A stretch of 51,768 nt of DNA from Bacteroidota bacterium (GCA_011042635.1 DQWH01000070.1:1-51768); one strand, 5' to 3'; counted from the stretch's first letter, positions 34,618 to 43,110 are shown. A program made the numbers and translations. The notes: a model not told the origin generated them from the sequence alone.

Positions 34618-35712
34618 CTATAGAAACTCTTCCCCTTTCTCTATTTTCACATCATTCACAATTTGCTTTAACTGCTGTTCATCCTGTTTCCTGCAAATCA
34701 GCAGCGCTTTCTGTGTGTCCACTACAATATAATTGTCCAGTCCCTGCAACACCACCAGTTTCTTACCTTCCACCTGAATGATGGACTTCTGTACATCATA
34801 CACCATCACATTTTCGCCTGAAACAGCATTCTCCTGCTGATCATGCGGAAGATGTTCGTACAAAGATCCCCAGGTTCCCAGGTCAGACCACCCGAAATCG
34901 GAACAGATCACATAAACATTTTCCGCCTTCTCCATAATACCGTAGTCAATGGAAATGCTCGAGCAGTTTCCGTAAATAATTTCAAGATGTTCCCTTTCCA
35001 CACGGGTTCCGAAAACACCTTCCCGTTCCTCAAACAACCCGTGCATATCGGGGAGGTATTTGTTAAAAGCCTGCATAATGGCCGGAAGAGACCAGAAAAA
35101 GATACCTGCATTCCAGTAAAAATCACCGCTTTCATAAAACACTTTGGCCATTTCATAATCCGGCTTTTCAGTAAAGGTTTTCACCTTTTTCAAATTCGGG
35201 AATTCGGGGAATTTTTCTCCGTTTGCCGTCTGAATATATCCATACCCTGTTTCAATCCGGCTGGGTTTAATTCCCAGGGTAAGCAATGCATCGTGCCGGC
35301 TGACAAATTCAAATCCCTGATTAACTGTTTTTTCAAATTCCTTCTCTTTAATGATCAGGTGATCGGAAGGTGCCACCACAATTTTAGCATCCGGATTTAT
35401 TTTATGTATCCTGAAACAGGCGTACGCAATGCACGGAGCCGTATTTTTGCGCATGGGCTCCAGCAAAATCTGTTCGCGTCTCAACTCGGGAAGCTGAGCC
35501 ATTACCAGATCTTCATAATCGCAGTGGGTCACGACAAAAATGTTCCCGGCCGGACAGATTTTCTCGAACCGTTCATAAGTTTGCCTTAAAAGCGTTTTAC
35601 CGGTACCCAGAATGTCAAGGAATTGCTTTGGCCTGGAACTGCGGCTGAGTGGCCAGAAACGGCTTCCTATCCCCCCTGCCATGATTACACAGAAATAGTC
35701 TTTTTTACCCAT
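34618..35712 (-). CDS. manC: Mannose-1-phosphate guanylyltransferase
   Basis: This enzyme makes GDP-mannose from mannose-1-phosphate and GTP. The 364-residue protein has the nucleotidyltransferase start VIMAGGIGSRFWPLSRSSRPKQFL (residues 9-32), LLEPMRKNTAPCIAYA, VAPSDHLI, GYGYIQ, FTEKPDYEMAKVF and FWNAGIFFW in the form FYWNAGIFFWS. It has the length of the monofunctional enzyme and no C-terminal phosphomannose isomerase domain. It faces the por cluster, is divergent from the Mla genes, and probably serves polysaccharide or glycoprotein synthesis. Confidence 0.93.
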   Translation of the reverse strand: MGKKDYFCVIMAGGIGSRFWPLSRSSRPKQFLDILGTGKTLLRQTYERFEKICPAGNIFVVTHCDYEDLVMAQLPELRREQILLEPMRKNTAPCIAYACFRIHKINPDAKIVVAPSDHLIIKEKEFEKTVNQGFEFVSRHDALLTLGIKPSRIETGYGYIQTANGEKFPEFPNLKKVKTFTEKPDYEMAKVFYESGDFYWNAGIFFWSLPAIMQAFNKYLPDMHGLFEEREGVFGTRVEREHLEIIYGNCSSISIDYGIMEKAENVYVICSDFGWSDLGTWGSLYEHLPHDQQENAVSGENVMVYDVQKSIIQVEGKKLVVLQGLDNYIVVDTQKALLICRKQDEQQLKQIVNDVKIEKGEEFL

Positions 35713-35764
35713 ATCGGTTTATACCGCCCGCCGTTGAATGCAGGCAGCCAATGGTTAGCGTTTA

Positions 35765-35772
35765 CAAAGGTA
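35765..35772 (-). promoter_or_regulatory. Putative manC promoter, -7 box
   Basis: The minus strand reads TACCTTTG, matching TAnnTTTG, 52 nt upstream of the manC ATG. Confidence 0.45.
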
Positions 35773-35876
35773 AAAAAATAAATGAAGGCATCACAGGATC
35801 ATGGCATGGTGTTGAACCGAGAACCGTCCGGTTTTCGCAAATTATTATTAATTTTATCTCCAGAAATCTCCAGAAT

Positions 35877-36617
35877 ATGGGCTTTTTCTTCCATGTGGGA
35901 AAATACTTTGAGCTGATGCTTAAAGTATTTACAAAACCCGAAAAAGGAATCATGTACTACCGGCAAACAGTACGTGAGATAGAAGCGCTGGGATTGAATT
36001 CGGTGGGTATTGTGTTCATTATTTCCGTATTCATGGGAGCGGTTATTACCCTGCAAACGGCCTATAATACTGAAAACCCGTTCCTTCCAAGTTACCTTAT
36101 CGGACTGGGATGCCGCGATTCCATGATCTTGGAATTTTCTTCCACCATGGTTGCGCTTATCCTGGCGGGGAAAGTTGGCTCAAACATTGCTTCTGAACTT
36201 GGGACCATGAGGGTTACCGAGCAGATTGATGCGCTGGAGATCATGGGCGTAAATTCTGCCAGTTACCTGATCCTTCCGAAAATCATTGCCTGTATACTGA
36301 TATTCCCCCTGCTCACGCTTTTCAGCATGATTGTAGGGGTGGCCGGAGGATGGCTGGCTGTTCTTTTTACACACGTAATCACCCCAACCGATTTTGTTTA
36401 CGGAATACAATATGCTTTCATCCCGTTTTATATCACGTATTCCGTGATTAAAATGGTAGTTTTTGCCTTTCTCATTACCAGCATCTCCTCATACCACGGA
36501 TATTATTCCTACGGAGGCGCGCTGGAAGTGGGAATTTCCAGTACCCGTGCGGTGGTGCACAGTTCTGTTTTCATCCTTTTGTTTAACGTGATCTTAACCC
36601 AGCTGATCCTCTCATGA
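35877..36617 (+). CDS. mlaE: MlaE-type ABC transporter permease
   Basis: This inner-membrane permease of the MlaE family moves phospholipids or other lipids between the membranes. The 246-residue protein has five to six helices and family segments SVGIVFIISVFMGAVITLQTAYN, RDSMILEFSSTMVALILAGKVGSNIASELGTMRVTEQIDALEIMGVN and SYHGYYSYGGALEVGISSTRAVV. I chose the ATG at 35877 (MGFFFHVGKYFELMLKVF) because it matches the usual N-terminus; the longer frame from 35751 covers the manC promoter. The stop overlaps the mlaF start by 4 nt. No MlaD-type substrate-binding gene is adjacent. Confidence 0.9.
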   Translation: MGFFFHVGKYFELMLKVFTKPEKGIMYYRQTVREIEALGLNSVGIVFIISVFMGAVITLQTAYNTENPFLPSYLIGLGCRDSMILEFSSTMVALILAGKVGSNIASELGTMRVTEQIDALEIMGVNSASYLILPKIIACILIFPLLTLFSMIVGVAGGWLAVLFTHVITPTDFVYGIQYAFIPFYITYSVIKMVVFAFLITSISSYHGYYSYGGALEVGISSTRAVVHSSVFILLFNVILTQLILS

Positions 36618-37372
36618 TTGAAGTGGTACATGTGTCAAAATATTTCGACAACGAACCGGTACTGAAAGATATATCGGTCACCTTCGAACGGGGAAAAACC
36701 AACCTCGTGATCGGGCAGAGTGGATCAGGCAAAACCGTTTTACTTAAATGCATTGTGGGATTACTGGATGTGGATGAAGGAGATATTATTTACGACGAGG
36801 TAATTTTCAACAAACTGAATTTCGGGGATAAAAAATCCATCAGAAAGGAAATAGGCATGCTCTTCCAGGGTGGGGCCCTGTTTGATTCCCTTACCGTGGA
36901 AGAAAACATTATTTATCCCATGGACATGTTTACCAGTATGACGACAGAAGAAAAAATTGAACGGGCTAATTTCTGTCTGAAACGAGTAAACATGGTCAAC
37001 TCAAACCATCTTTACCCCGCTGAATTGAGCGGAGGCATGAAAAAAAGAGTGGCCATTGCCCGAGCCATTGCTCTGAATCCCAAGTACCTGTTCTGCGATG
37101 AACCGAATTCGGGACTGGACCCGAAAACCTCCATCGTAATCGACAACCTGATCCGCGAACTGACAGAAGAATTCAATATGACAACCATTGTAAACACCCA
37201 CGATATGAATTCCGTCATGGAGATCGGATCCAAAGTGGTTTTTATAGCCAACGGCATGAAATGCTGGGAAGGAACAAACCTGGAAATCCTTCATTCCGAT
37301 AATCAGGTGCTGAATGATTTCATATTTGCAAACAGTCTGGCCAGACACGTAAAAAATACAATGAAAAATTAA
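36614..37372 (+). CDS. mlaF: MlaF-type ABC transporter ATPase
   Basis: This ATPase partner of the preceding permease has 252 residues. Walker A is GQSGSGKTVLLKCIVG near residue 35, the Q-loop is MLFQGGALFDSLTVEENI, the signature is LSGGMKKRVAIARAI, Walker B is YLFCDEPNSGLDP, and the H-loop is VNTHDMNSVM. The GGALFDSLTV and SGGMKKR forms are characteristic of Mla/Mkl-type ATPases. Co-translation with mlaE is implied by the ATGA overlap. Confidence 0.93.
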   Translation: MIEVVHVSKYFDNEPVLKDISVTFERGKTNLVIGQSGSGKTVLLKCIVGLLDVDEGDIIYDEVIFNKLNFGDKKSIRKEIGMLFQGGALFDSLTVEENIIYPMDMFTSMTTEEKIERANFCLKRVNMVNSNHLYPAELSGGMKKRVAIARAIALNPKYLFCDEPNSGLDPKTSIVIDNLIRELTEEFNMTTIVNTHDMNSVMEIGSKVVFIANGMKCWEGTNLEILHSDNQVLNDFIFANSLARHVKNTMKN

Positions 37373-37400
37373 ATTCTATCTCTGCATAAAGCATGGTTCA

Positions 37401-37419
37401 GGGCCGGGATTCCCCGCCC
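37401..37419 (+). terminator. Possible terminator after mlaF
   Basis: A GC-rich stem (GGGC/GCCC plus GGG/CCC with a one-base bulge and a 4-nt loop) is followed by TTATCGTTTTATAA. It lies 29 nt after the mlaF stop and 26 nt before the next ATG. Confidence 0.4.
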
Positions 37420-37444
37420 TTATCGTTTTATAAACTTTATTTTT

Positions 37445-38632
37445 ATGAAAAACATCCGAAAAAAAGGGTTCAACACGCAAATGGTACATGCAGGCCATTA
37501 TCACGATAACTTTGGCAGTGCTACGGTTCCCATTTATCAAACATCCACTTTTGCATTTGAAAATGCCCGGCAGGGTGCCAATCGTTTTGCCGGGAAAGAA
37601 AAAGGATACATCTATACTCGCATTGGGAATCCTACCCTGCAGGCACTGGAAGAAAACATGGCGGTGCTGGAAGACGGGTTCGGGGCTATTACCACCGGCA
37701 GTGGAATGGGCGCGGTATCCGTTATTTATATGGGCCTGCTTCAGGCAGGAGCCCATATGATCAGCACCTCATCCGTTTACGGACCATCCAGGGGTATCAT
37801 GGAAAAACATTTCTCCCGGTTCGGGGTGGAATACAGCTATGTTGATACTTCTGACACAGGCCAGATCAAAAAAGCTATCAAACCCAATACCCGCCTGCTG
37901 TATCTGGAAACACCCGCCAATCCTACCATAAAGCTCAGTGATATAGAGGCATGTGCAAAACTGGCCCACGAACATGATATCCTGGTGGTAGTAGACAATA
38001 CCTTCTCAAGCCCCTTTCTGCAAAATCCCCTGAAGCTCGGAGCCGACGTAGTTTTTCATTCGGTAACCAAATTTGTAAACGGACATGCGGATGTAGTGGG
38101 AGGGATTATTATCACGGCAACGGAAGCACTGTATCAACCACTGCGCCACGTTATGGTGAATCTGGGGTTCAATATGGATCCCCACCAGGCGTACCTGGTG
38201 CTCAGAGGAATCAAAACCCTGTCACTCAGAGTGGAAAAAGCCCAGGAAAATGCCATGACCATTGCCCACTGGCTGGAACAACATCCAAAGATCAAGTGGG
38301 TAAGGTATCCCGGACTCAAATCACATCCACAGTATGAGCTGGCCAGAAAACAAATGCGGGGACCGGGGGCTATGATCAGCTTCGAACTGAAAGGAGGATT
38401 TGATGCGGGTGAGCAAATGATCAATTCGGTACATATTGCCACCCTGGCGGTATCCCTCGGAGGAGTGGAAACCCTGATACAGCATCCGGCTTCCATGACT
38501 CATGCCTCCCTCTCATCAGAAGCCCGCTTGGAGGCTGATATCACCGACGGACTGGTACGGCTAAGTGTTGGGATCGAAGACGTAGAAGACCTGATCAATG
38601 ATCTTTCCCAGGCGCTGGATAAGGTGAAATAA
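37445..38632 (+). CDS. PLP-dependent trans-sulfuration enzyme, methionine gamma-lyase-like
   Basis: This 395-residue enzyme belongs to the Cys/Met metabolism PLP family. It shows YTRIGNPTLQALEENMAVLE (residues 57-76), TTGSGMGAVS, VVVDNTFSSPF with the PLP Asp, and the Schiff-base Lys209 in HSVTKFVNGHADVVGG. In well-studied methionine gamma-lyases a Cys follows the active-site YG (YGC); here the sequence is YGPS (residues 112-115), so the reaction may instead be cystathionine or homocysteine lysis or gamma-replacement. It stands 6 nt before a THEP1-like NTPase gene, downstream of the mla pair. Release of H2S or methanethiol would fit the sulfur genes nearby, but this is only a guess. Confidence 0.82.
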   Translation: MKNIRKKGFNTQMVHAGHYHDNFGSATVPIYQTSTFAFENARQGANRFAGKEKGYIYTRIGNPTLQALEENMAVLEDGFGAITTGSGMGAVSVIYMGLLQAGAHMISTSSVYGPSRGIMEKHFSRFGVEYSYVDTSDTGQIKKAIKPNTRLLYLETPANPTIKLSDIEACAKLAHEHDILVVVDNTFSSPFLQNPLKLGADVVFHSVTKFVNGHADVVGGIIITATEALYQPLRHVMVNLGFNMDPHQAYLVLRGIKTLSLRVEKAQENAMTIAHWLEQHPKIKWVRYPGLKSHPQYELARKQMRGPGAMISFELKGGFDAGEQMINSVHIATLAVSLGGVETLIQHPASMTHASLSSEARLEADITDGLVRLSVGIEDVEDLINDLSQALDKVK

Positions 38633-38638
38633 AAAAAC

Positions 38639-39187
38639 ATGGAACCACATCCGGCCTTTTTCATTACGGGTGATACCCACTCGGGAAAAACCACTGCCCT
38701 ACGTTCTGTGATCAGCAAACTGCCAGGTTATCCCGACCGGCTGAAGGGATGGACCACTCCTGCCCGCTTTGAACGAAACGACCATACGGGGTACGACCTG
38801 GAATTTATCGGCCGGAATCGTTCTTTGCCCTTCTGCCGGCAACAGGCAACAAAAGGGTGGGTTCACCACGGCCGGTTCTGGTTCAATCCCGGTGCATTGC
38901 AGGAAGGCTACAGGATGCTTGGTTCTGCCTCACCTGATACAACTTCCCTGATCGTTATTGATGAAATTGGTCCTTTTGACCTGAAAGGTAGGCTTTGGGG
39001 TCCATTTCTGAAAAACCTGGAAAAATACGAAGAAATATACCTTTTACTGGTGGTCAGAACTGTCCTGCTGGAAAAGGTTTGCAAACATTGGTACATATCC
39101 CCCGTAAAAATCTGGAATCCTGCACAGGAACCTGAAAAAGAGACCCGTTTTCTGGAAACCCTGAAAAGTTGCATCAGGGCAAAATGA
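38639..39187 (+). CDS. THEP1-like nucleoside-triphosphatase
   Basis: This 182-residue P-loop protein has Walker A GDTHSGKTTALRSVI at residues 11-25 and Walker B SLIVIDEIGPFDLKG near residue 103, a combination typical of the THEP1/NTPase_1 family (NTP hydrolysis, cellular role unclear). The middle part (TPARFERNDHTGYDLEFIGRNRSLPF) also fits the family. It follows the trans-sulfuration gene by 6 nt and so is probably cotranscribed. It ends directly against the convergent rhodanese gene, with zero bases between the stop codons. Members of this family occur near molybdenum cofactor and ECF-like genes in some genomes, and such genes lie at the other end of this island. Confidence 0.7.
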   Translation: MEPHPAFFITGDTHSGKTTALRSVISKLPGYPDRLKGWTTPARFERNDHTGYDLEFIGRNRSLPFCRQQATKGWVHHGRFWFNPGALQEGYRMLGSASPDTTSLIVIDEIGPFDLKGRLWGPFLKNLEKYEEIYLLLVVRTVLLEKVCKHWYISPVKIWNPAQEPEKETRFLETLKSCIRAK

Positions 39188-39811
39188 TCAGCATCCTCCC
39201 TGTATGGTGGTGGTTTTCTCCCGTCTTACAGGGATCACCGGCTGTGCAACAACCTGCTGAAACTCACCTGGGCCTCCCCCCATTTCTTCGATCAGAGCGG
39301 CAAAATCATAACGGGGTTCTTCGGGAACCAGTTCAGGAAATTCTTCCACCCCGTTACCTGAGGCAGCTGTACGGTTAAAATAATCATATCCTCCCTTTAA
39401 AACTTTTAACCGGTGAAAACCCGTTTGCCGGAGAAACAAAAACGGACCGACGGCTTCGCGATGATCCTGTCCGTATAGCACTATCGTCAGGCCTTCATCG
39501 TGGAAATTCCGGAGCATCTTCATGAAATGCCTGTCAAGCAGTTTCCCGGAAGGTATGTTTACAGCCTGGTCAAGGTGACCTTTATGATACAACACCGGGT
39601 CACGCAAGTCAATAAAAACCGTTGTTTTATTTTCACTATCCACAACTTCAACGGCCTCACGGGGAGATATCTCATAATCCTCCTCCATTATTTCCTGTAA
39701 TATTTCTTCCGCACTCAGGGAGTACCGGAGTTGATCCCTTCCAGGAAACAGGAAGACCAGAACGATTAACACAAAAAGTAGGGTAAGGATAATTTTTGCC
39801 GTGTTTTTCAT
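39188..39811 (-). CDS. Membrane-anchored rhodanese-fold protein with GGC tail, copy 2
   Basis: This protein of 207 residues has an N-terminal membrane anchor (IILTLLFVLIVLVFLF, residues 7-22) and one rhodanese domain (TTVFIDLRDPVLYHKGHLDQAVNIP, then LKVLKGGYDYF). The loop that normally holds the catalytic cysteine reads VLYGQDHREA with Gly114 in the Cys position, so classical sulfurtransferase activity is unlikely. The C-terminus is VRREKTTTIQGGC, ending in Cys207, the same tail as the neighbouring copy. I prefer the ATG at 39811 over 39835 because AAAGAAAGGAAA lies just upstream and both copies then have equal length. It is last in the psr-like operon and lies 17 nt after the other copy. Confidence 0.8.
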   Translation of the reverse strand: MKNTAKIILTLLFVLIVLVFLFPGRDQLRYSLSAEEILQEIMEEDYEISPREAVEVVDSENKTTVFIDLRDPVLYHKGHLDQAVNIPSGKLLDRHFMKMLRNFHDEGLTIVLYGQDHREAVGPFLFLRQTGFHRLKVLKGGYDYFNRTAASGNGVEEFPELVPEEPRYDFAALIEEMGGGPGEFQQVVAQPVIPVRREKTTTIQGGC

Positions 39812-39828
39812 TTTCCTTTCTTTAAATT

Positions 39829-40452
39829 TTAACATCCTCCCTGTATGGTCGTTTTTTTCTCCCGCCTGACTACCGGAATGGGTTCGGCCTGCGTAGCCGA
39901 AACCCCAGTCCCCGTTCCGCCGGTAAAATACAACCGGGCTCCCAGCCTGAAACGGTACCGGTCAGTCAGTTCCATGGAAGCAGTTTCCGGAGGAGCTTCC
40001 GGAGTAAGGATATGGTCGGCCCACAGGTTAAGGCCTCCACGCATAATATACAGATCAGTTATACCCAGTCTGGTGCAAAGAATCCATGCCTGTCCGGCCA
40101 TGATATCGTCATTGGAATACAGTACCTTTTCCATTCCCGGGGCCCTCAGGTAATCTCCCCATTCCGGCAACAGAAGGTCGGTCAAAGGAATGTTTATAGC
40201 TCCGGGAAGACTGAACGACCGGTAACTTTCCGGGTTTCTAACATCTATCAGTAATAAAGAAGGGTCTTCTTCAATAATCCTTCGGGTTACTTCATCGGTA
40301 CACATGAAGCGGGAAGAGTCATGCATTGCCCGGAACAACTCTGCAGGAGGCACTTCATCGGGTTTCCCGGCAGGTGAAAAAATCAGCAGCCCCCCTCCGA
40401 GCATCAGCAGGACAGCTGTCAGGATCCAGTATGCTTTATCCTTCATCATCAT
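39829..40452 (-). CDS. Membrane-anchored rhodanese-fold protein with GGC tail, copy 1
   Basis: This 207-residue protein has a signal-anchor helix (residues about 8-26), then a rhodanese domain (LLLIDVRNPESYRSFSLPGAINIPL; LYIMRGGLNLW). The active-loop cysteine is replaced: VLYSNDDIMAGQAW has Ser113 there. The C-terminus VVRREKKTTIQGGC is nearly identical to that of the next gene, although the rest of the two proteins has diverged strongly. A free terminal Gly-Gly-Cys on a periplasmic protein could carry persulfide or bind a partner, which is inference. Three ATGs in a row (40452, 40449, 40446) make the exact start uncertain. It begins 3 nt after the stop of the YeeE-like gene. Confidence 0.8.
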   Translation of the reverse strand: MMMKDKAYWILTAVLLMLGGGLLIFSPAGKPDEVPPAELFRAMHDSSRFMCTDEVTRRIIEEDPSLLLIDVRNPESYRSFSLPGAINIPLTDLLLPEWGDYLRAPGMEKVLYSNDDIMAGQAWILCTRLGITDLYIMRGGLNLWADHILTPEAPPETASMELTDRYRFRLGARLYFTGGTGTGVSATQAEPIPVVRREKKTTIQGGC

Positions 40453-40455
40453 GTG

Positions 40456-41046
40456 TTAATATTCAATCTTCTTTGCCCGTGCTTCGATTTTCGAAACTAC
40501 AAAAAATGCAATCAGCCCGACCACCAGAAAGGCAAAAGCAAACCAGGCAGCCGGAATACCGATCAGATCATGCACCTGTACCGGTCCCAGGTTCGCGGCA
40601 TGGTAGATTTTTTCAAACACCGGATACAGAACCGAGAAAAACAAAATACCCAGGTATAATCCCACCGTAAAAAACATGGCATCTATTTTCCCTATAACTG
40701 CGCCGCAGAAGCTTGTTCCCGGGCAGTATCCACCCAGAATGAATCCAAAGCCCATGATCACTCCGCCAATGATCACCGAATACAGAAAGGTTGGCAGAAT
40801 ATAAATGGATGAAAGCTTCATCCATCCCATATAATCGAAATAAAGCAGTCCGATCATACATACCATAACCGCCGTCATGAAGACCTTCAGTACAACAAAG
40901 TCGTAACCATAAAAAACCCCGGCCAGTTTCCTGCTGGATGAAAAGCCGCTGGACTCAAGAATAAATCCGAAGGCCAGGCCTATAAGCAAAGCAAACACAT
41001 TATTCCATGCCGGATCAATAATTCCCTGTGGTATCAATGGTCCCAT
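40456..41046 (-). CDS. YeeE/YedE family half-size sulfur transporter, second half
   Basis: This integral membrane protein of 196 residues is of the YeeE/YedE (TsuA-like) family, whose members take up thiosulfate or related sulfur species through a chain of conserved cysteines. The characteristic GGYCPGTSFCGAVIGKIDA (Cys108 and Cys114) is present, as is GFILESSGFSSSRKLAG. Five or so helices are visible. It lies 18 nt after a second half-size member, so the two probably form one transporter. It sits in the psr-like operon, which suggests movement of thiosulfate, sulfide or polysulfide-type sulfur. Confidence 0.87.
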   Translation of the reverse strand: MGPLIPQGIIDPAWNNVFALLIGLAFGFILESSGFSSSRKLAGVFYGYDFVVLKVFMTAVMVCMIGLLYFDYMGWMKLSSIYILPTFLYSVIIGGVIMGFGFILGGYCPGTSFCGAVIGKIDAMFFTVGLYLGILFFSVLYPVFEKIYHAANLGPVQVHDLIGIPAAWFAFAFLVVGLIAFFVVSKIEARAKKIEY

Positions 41047-41064
41047 ATCCTCTTGTTTTTCTTT

Positions 41065-41610
41065 TTAAACCCATAACTTTCTGAATATCCATGCAATGGC
41101 ATAACCCGTTCCAAAAATTCCCATCATAGCCAGGAAACCTGAAAGGGCGAGAGAGGCCGATCCGCTCAGGGCTGCCCCACTGGTGCACCCGCGTCCGAAC
41201 TGGGAACCCAGTCCAAACAGAAAACCTCCCAGAGTGGCAGCTACCAGGCGTGTTCCGGCAGTAATCCCCGGGGAATGTTCCACCTTGAGCTTTAATCGTC
41301 CGGCCAGTGCCCCTGAAAGAAATGCCCCGGCCAGCACTCCCAATACCTCAAACACCAGCCATGTGTTCAGCGGACTTTCATCATCGCTGATAAACTGGCT
41401 GTAGTAATTCGACCGATGTGCATATTCTGGCGTAATTTCATTCACTGTAGCCACCACGGTACTTTTTACCGCCCCGCTGGCTCCCAGCCCGCGCCCTGTA
41501 ATAAAATACGTCATCAACAGCAGCAAACCCAGCAATACCCCTCCCAGATAGGGATTCAGATACCGGGTGCTCCTGTCATTCCTGTTTGGTGCCTTCATCG
41601 GATATTCCAT
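41065..41610 (-). CDS. YeeE/YedE family half-size sulfur transporter, first half
   Basis: This 181-residue membrane protein has the YedE signature GSQFGRGCTSGAALSGSASL with Cys142 and a first-helix motif YLGGVLLGLLLLMTYFITGRGLGASG. It would pair with the following half-size protein. The ATG at 41610 is 1 nt after the psrC-like stop; an internal ATG at 41598 is also possible. A loop between the first and second helices (about residues 58-85) faces one side of the membrane and is long for the family. Confidence 0.87.
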   Translation of the reverse strand: MEYPMKAPNRNDRSTRYLNPYLGGVLLGLLLLMTYFITGRGLGASGAVKSTVVATVNEITPEYAHRSNYYSQFISDDESPLNTWLVFEVLGVLAGAFLSGALAGRLKLKVEHSPGITAGTRLVAATLGGFLFGLGSQFGRGCTSGAALSGSASLALSGFLAMMGIFGTGYAIAWIFRKLWV

Positions 41611-41611
41611 T

Positions 41612-42553
41612 TTAATACAAATATCTTGTTACCTGCCCGGCCTCTACCATAATAAACCTGAAAATCAGCCCTCCGATCAGAATGCAGAGGGCAGGAATAG
41701 CTACGGGTATACGATATCCCCGAATCTCGAGCACTTCCAGTACACCGGGAAAAACCAAACCCAGAACGATCACAAAAACCCAGAACGAGACCGTAAAATC
41801 ACCTCCCAGAAAGAGGGATGCAGCCTGTATCTGTACCTCTGTGCTCGCCTGAAAGCCCATCAACATATGCGTAATGAAAAAGAGTTCGATCACAATGAGC
41901 AGAAAATCAATCCTCCCAAAGACCTTCCTCTCGGTATGGTTTTTTGACATCCACATGATGGTGGCCGCTCCCGTGGAAAGTCCCGATGTCAGAAACAAAA
42001 AACCCAGGATAGAAGTGTTCCACAGGGGCCGGGCATTGAATGCCGACAGCAGAATCCCTGTGTAAATTCCAAGAATAATTGCCAGTACCACCAGTACCCA
42101 TGCCAGTTGTTTCCGGTAAGCGATCACCCAGGCTTCAAAGCGGTCGAGCCATTTGTTCTTCCAGTCCCATCCCGGCACCACCTCTTTCAGGTAACTGGCA
42201 CTCCAGATAAATGACAGGGGAGTAATGGCCATTAACGTCCATGCACCCCACGACATGGGCGACTCGATCCGGAAGGTAGTATACAGCTGCCAGAAATACA
42301 TCTTGTGTTTCAGGTCGAGAAAAAGCATGAACAGGCCGATTACGAGTGCAGGGGGGGCAATAAAGCTGGCCAGCTTCACAGCCGTGGGAAATTCTTTCTC
42401 TTTGTTCAGAATGGTATATAGCCCTGCATAAAATATAAGTCCGGCTGCCAGTCCACCCAGAAAAAGGTATAACGGAATCTGCCAGTGCCAGATGTTCAGA
42501 TGCGGATCAATGTTGGGTATGTTTCTTCCGCTGACAAACAACTCTTCTTTCAT
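41612..42553 (-). CDS. psrC: NrfD/PsrC-type quinone-interacting membrane subunit
   Basis: This membrane anchor of a complex-iron-sulfur molybdoenzyme exchanges electrons with the quinone pool. The 313-residue protein has eight or nine helices and the family stretch WHWQIPLYLFLGGLAAGLIFYAGLY near the start, then PMSWGAWTLMAITPLSFIWSA and GFLFLTSGLSTGAA. I take the ATG at 42553 (MKEELFVSGRN); the frame extends back to a TTG at 42580 that overlaps the previous stop. No haem-binding site is expected. It follows the ferredoxin subunit by 23 nt. Confidence 0.9.
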   Translation of the reverse strand: MKEELFVSGRNIPNIDPHLNIWHWQIPLYLFLGGLAAGLIFYAGLYTILNKEKEFPTAVKLASFIAPPALVIGLFMLFLDLKHKMYFWQLYTTFRIESPMSWGAWTLMAITPLSFIWSASYLKEVVPGWDWKNKWLDRFEAWVIAYRKQLAWVLVVLAIILGIYTGILLSAFNARPLWNTSILGFLFLTSGLSTGAATIMWMSKNHTERKVFGRIDFLLIVIELFFITHMLMGFQASTEVQIQAASLFLGGDFTVSFWVFVIVLGLVFPGVLEVLEIRGYRIPVAIPALCILIGGLIFRFIMVEAGQVTRYLY

Positions 42554-42576
42554 AACAAACCGTTTGTTGTAAAAGA

Positions 42577-43110
42577 TCAAACCAAAAAATATACCTGCGG
42601 GCGGGTTCCCGCCTCAGGTGCCAGCACTTTCCATTTCCTCCGGGCCAGAATCTGCGATACTTCCGACTGGGGTTGGTCCAGATCACCAAAATACATGCAT
42701 CTGGTAGGGCATACCTCCACACAGGCCGGTCTACCTCCCTCCACCAGCCGGTGATGACAGAAAGTACACTTGTCAACATATCCCTCAGGATGAGAATAAC
42801 GGGCATCATAGGGACATGACTGGATACAGGCACCGCAGCCAATGCATTTGTTGTGGGTTACCATGACCACCCCTCCTTCGACAATATGGCTGGCACCCGT
42901 TGGGCAACACCGCACGCAGGGGGCATTGTCGCAATGGTTGCATCGCTCAGACCTGATCTCAATTTCAACCAACGGGTAGGTGCCGGTTACACTTTCTGTC
43001 ACCCAGTCGCGGCAATAGCCTATGGGAACATTGTTTTCGGTCTGGCAGGCTACAACGCAGTCGCTGCAGCCGACACACTTTTTTGTGTCGATGGCCATGG
43101 CGTATCTCAT
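42577..43110 (-). CDS. psrB: Four-cluster ferredoxin subunit of the molybdoenzyme (PsrB-like)
   Basis: This 177-residue electron-transfer subunit has sixteen cysteines in the order expected for four [4Fe-4S] clusters: C12/C15/C18/C22, C57/C60/C65/C69, C89/C92/C95/C99 and C115/C118/C130/C134. The opening MAIDTKKCVGCSDCVVAC is typical of PsrB, PhsB and TtrB. It has no export signal of its own and is presumably carried by the TAT signal of the large subunit. Its ATG overlaps the large-subunit stop by 4 nt. Confidence 0.94.
   Translation of the reverse strand: MRYAMAIDTKKCVGCSDCVVACQTENNVPIGYCRDWVTESVTGTYPLVEIEIRSERCNHCDNAPCVRCCPTGASHIVEGGVVMVTHNKCIGCGACIQSCPYDARYSHPEGYVDKCTFCHHRLVEGGRPACVEVCPTRCMYFGDLDQPQSEVSQILARRKWKVLAPEAGTRPQVYFLV

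Noticed and set aside
42554..42580. In-frame TTG extension of psrC
   Set aside because: An ATG nine codons later gives the usual NrfD N-terminus; the TTG has no supporting ribosome site.
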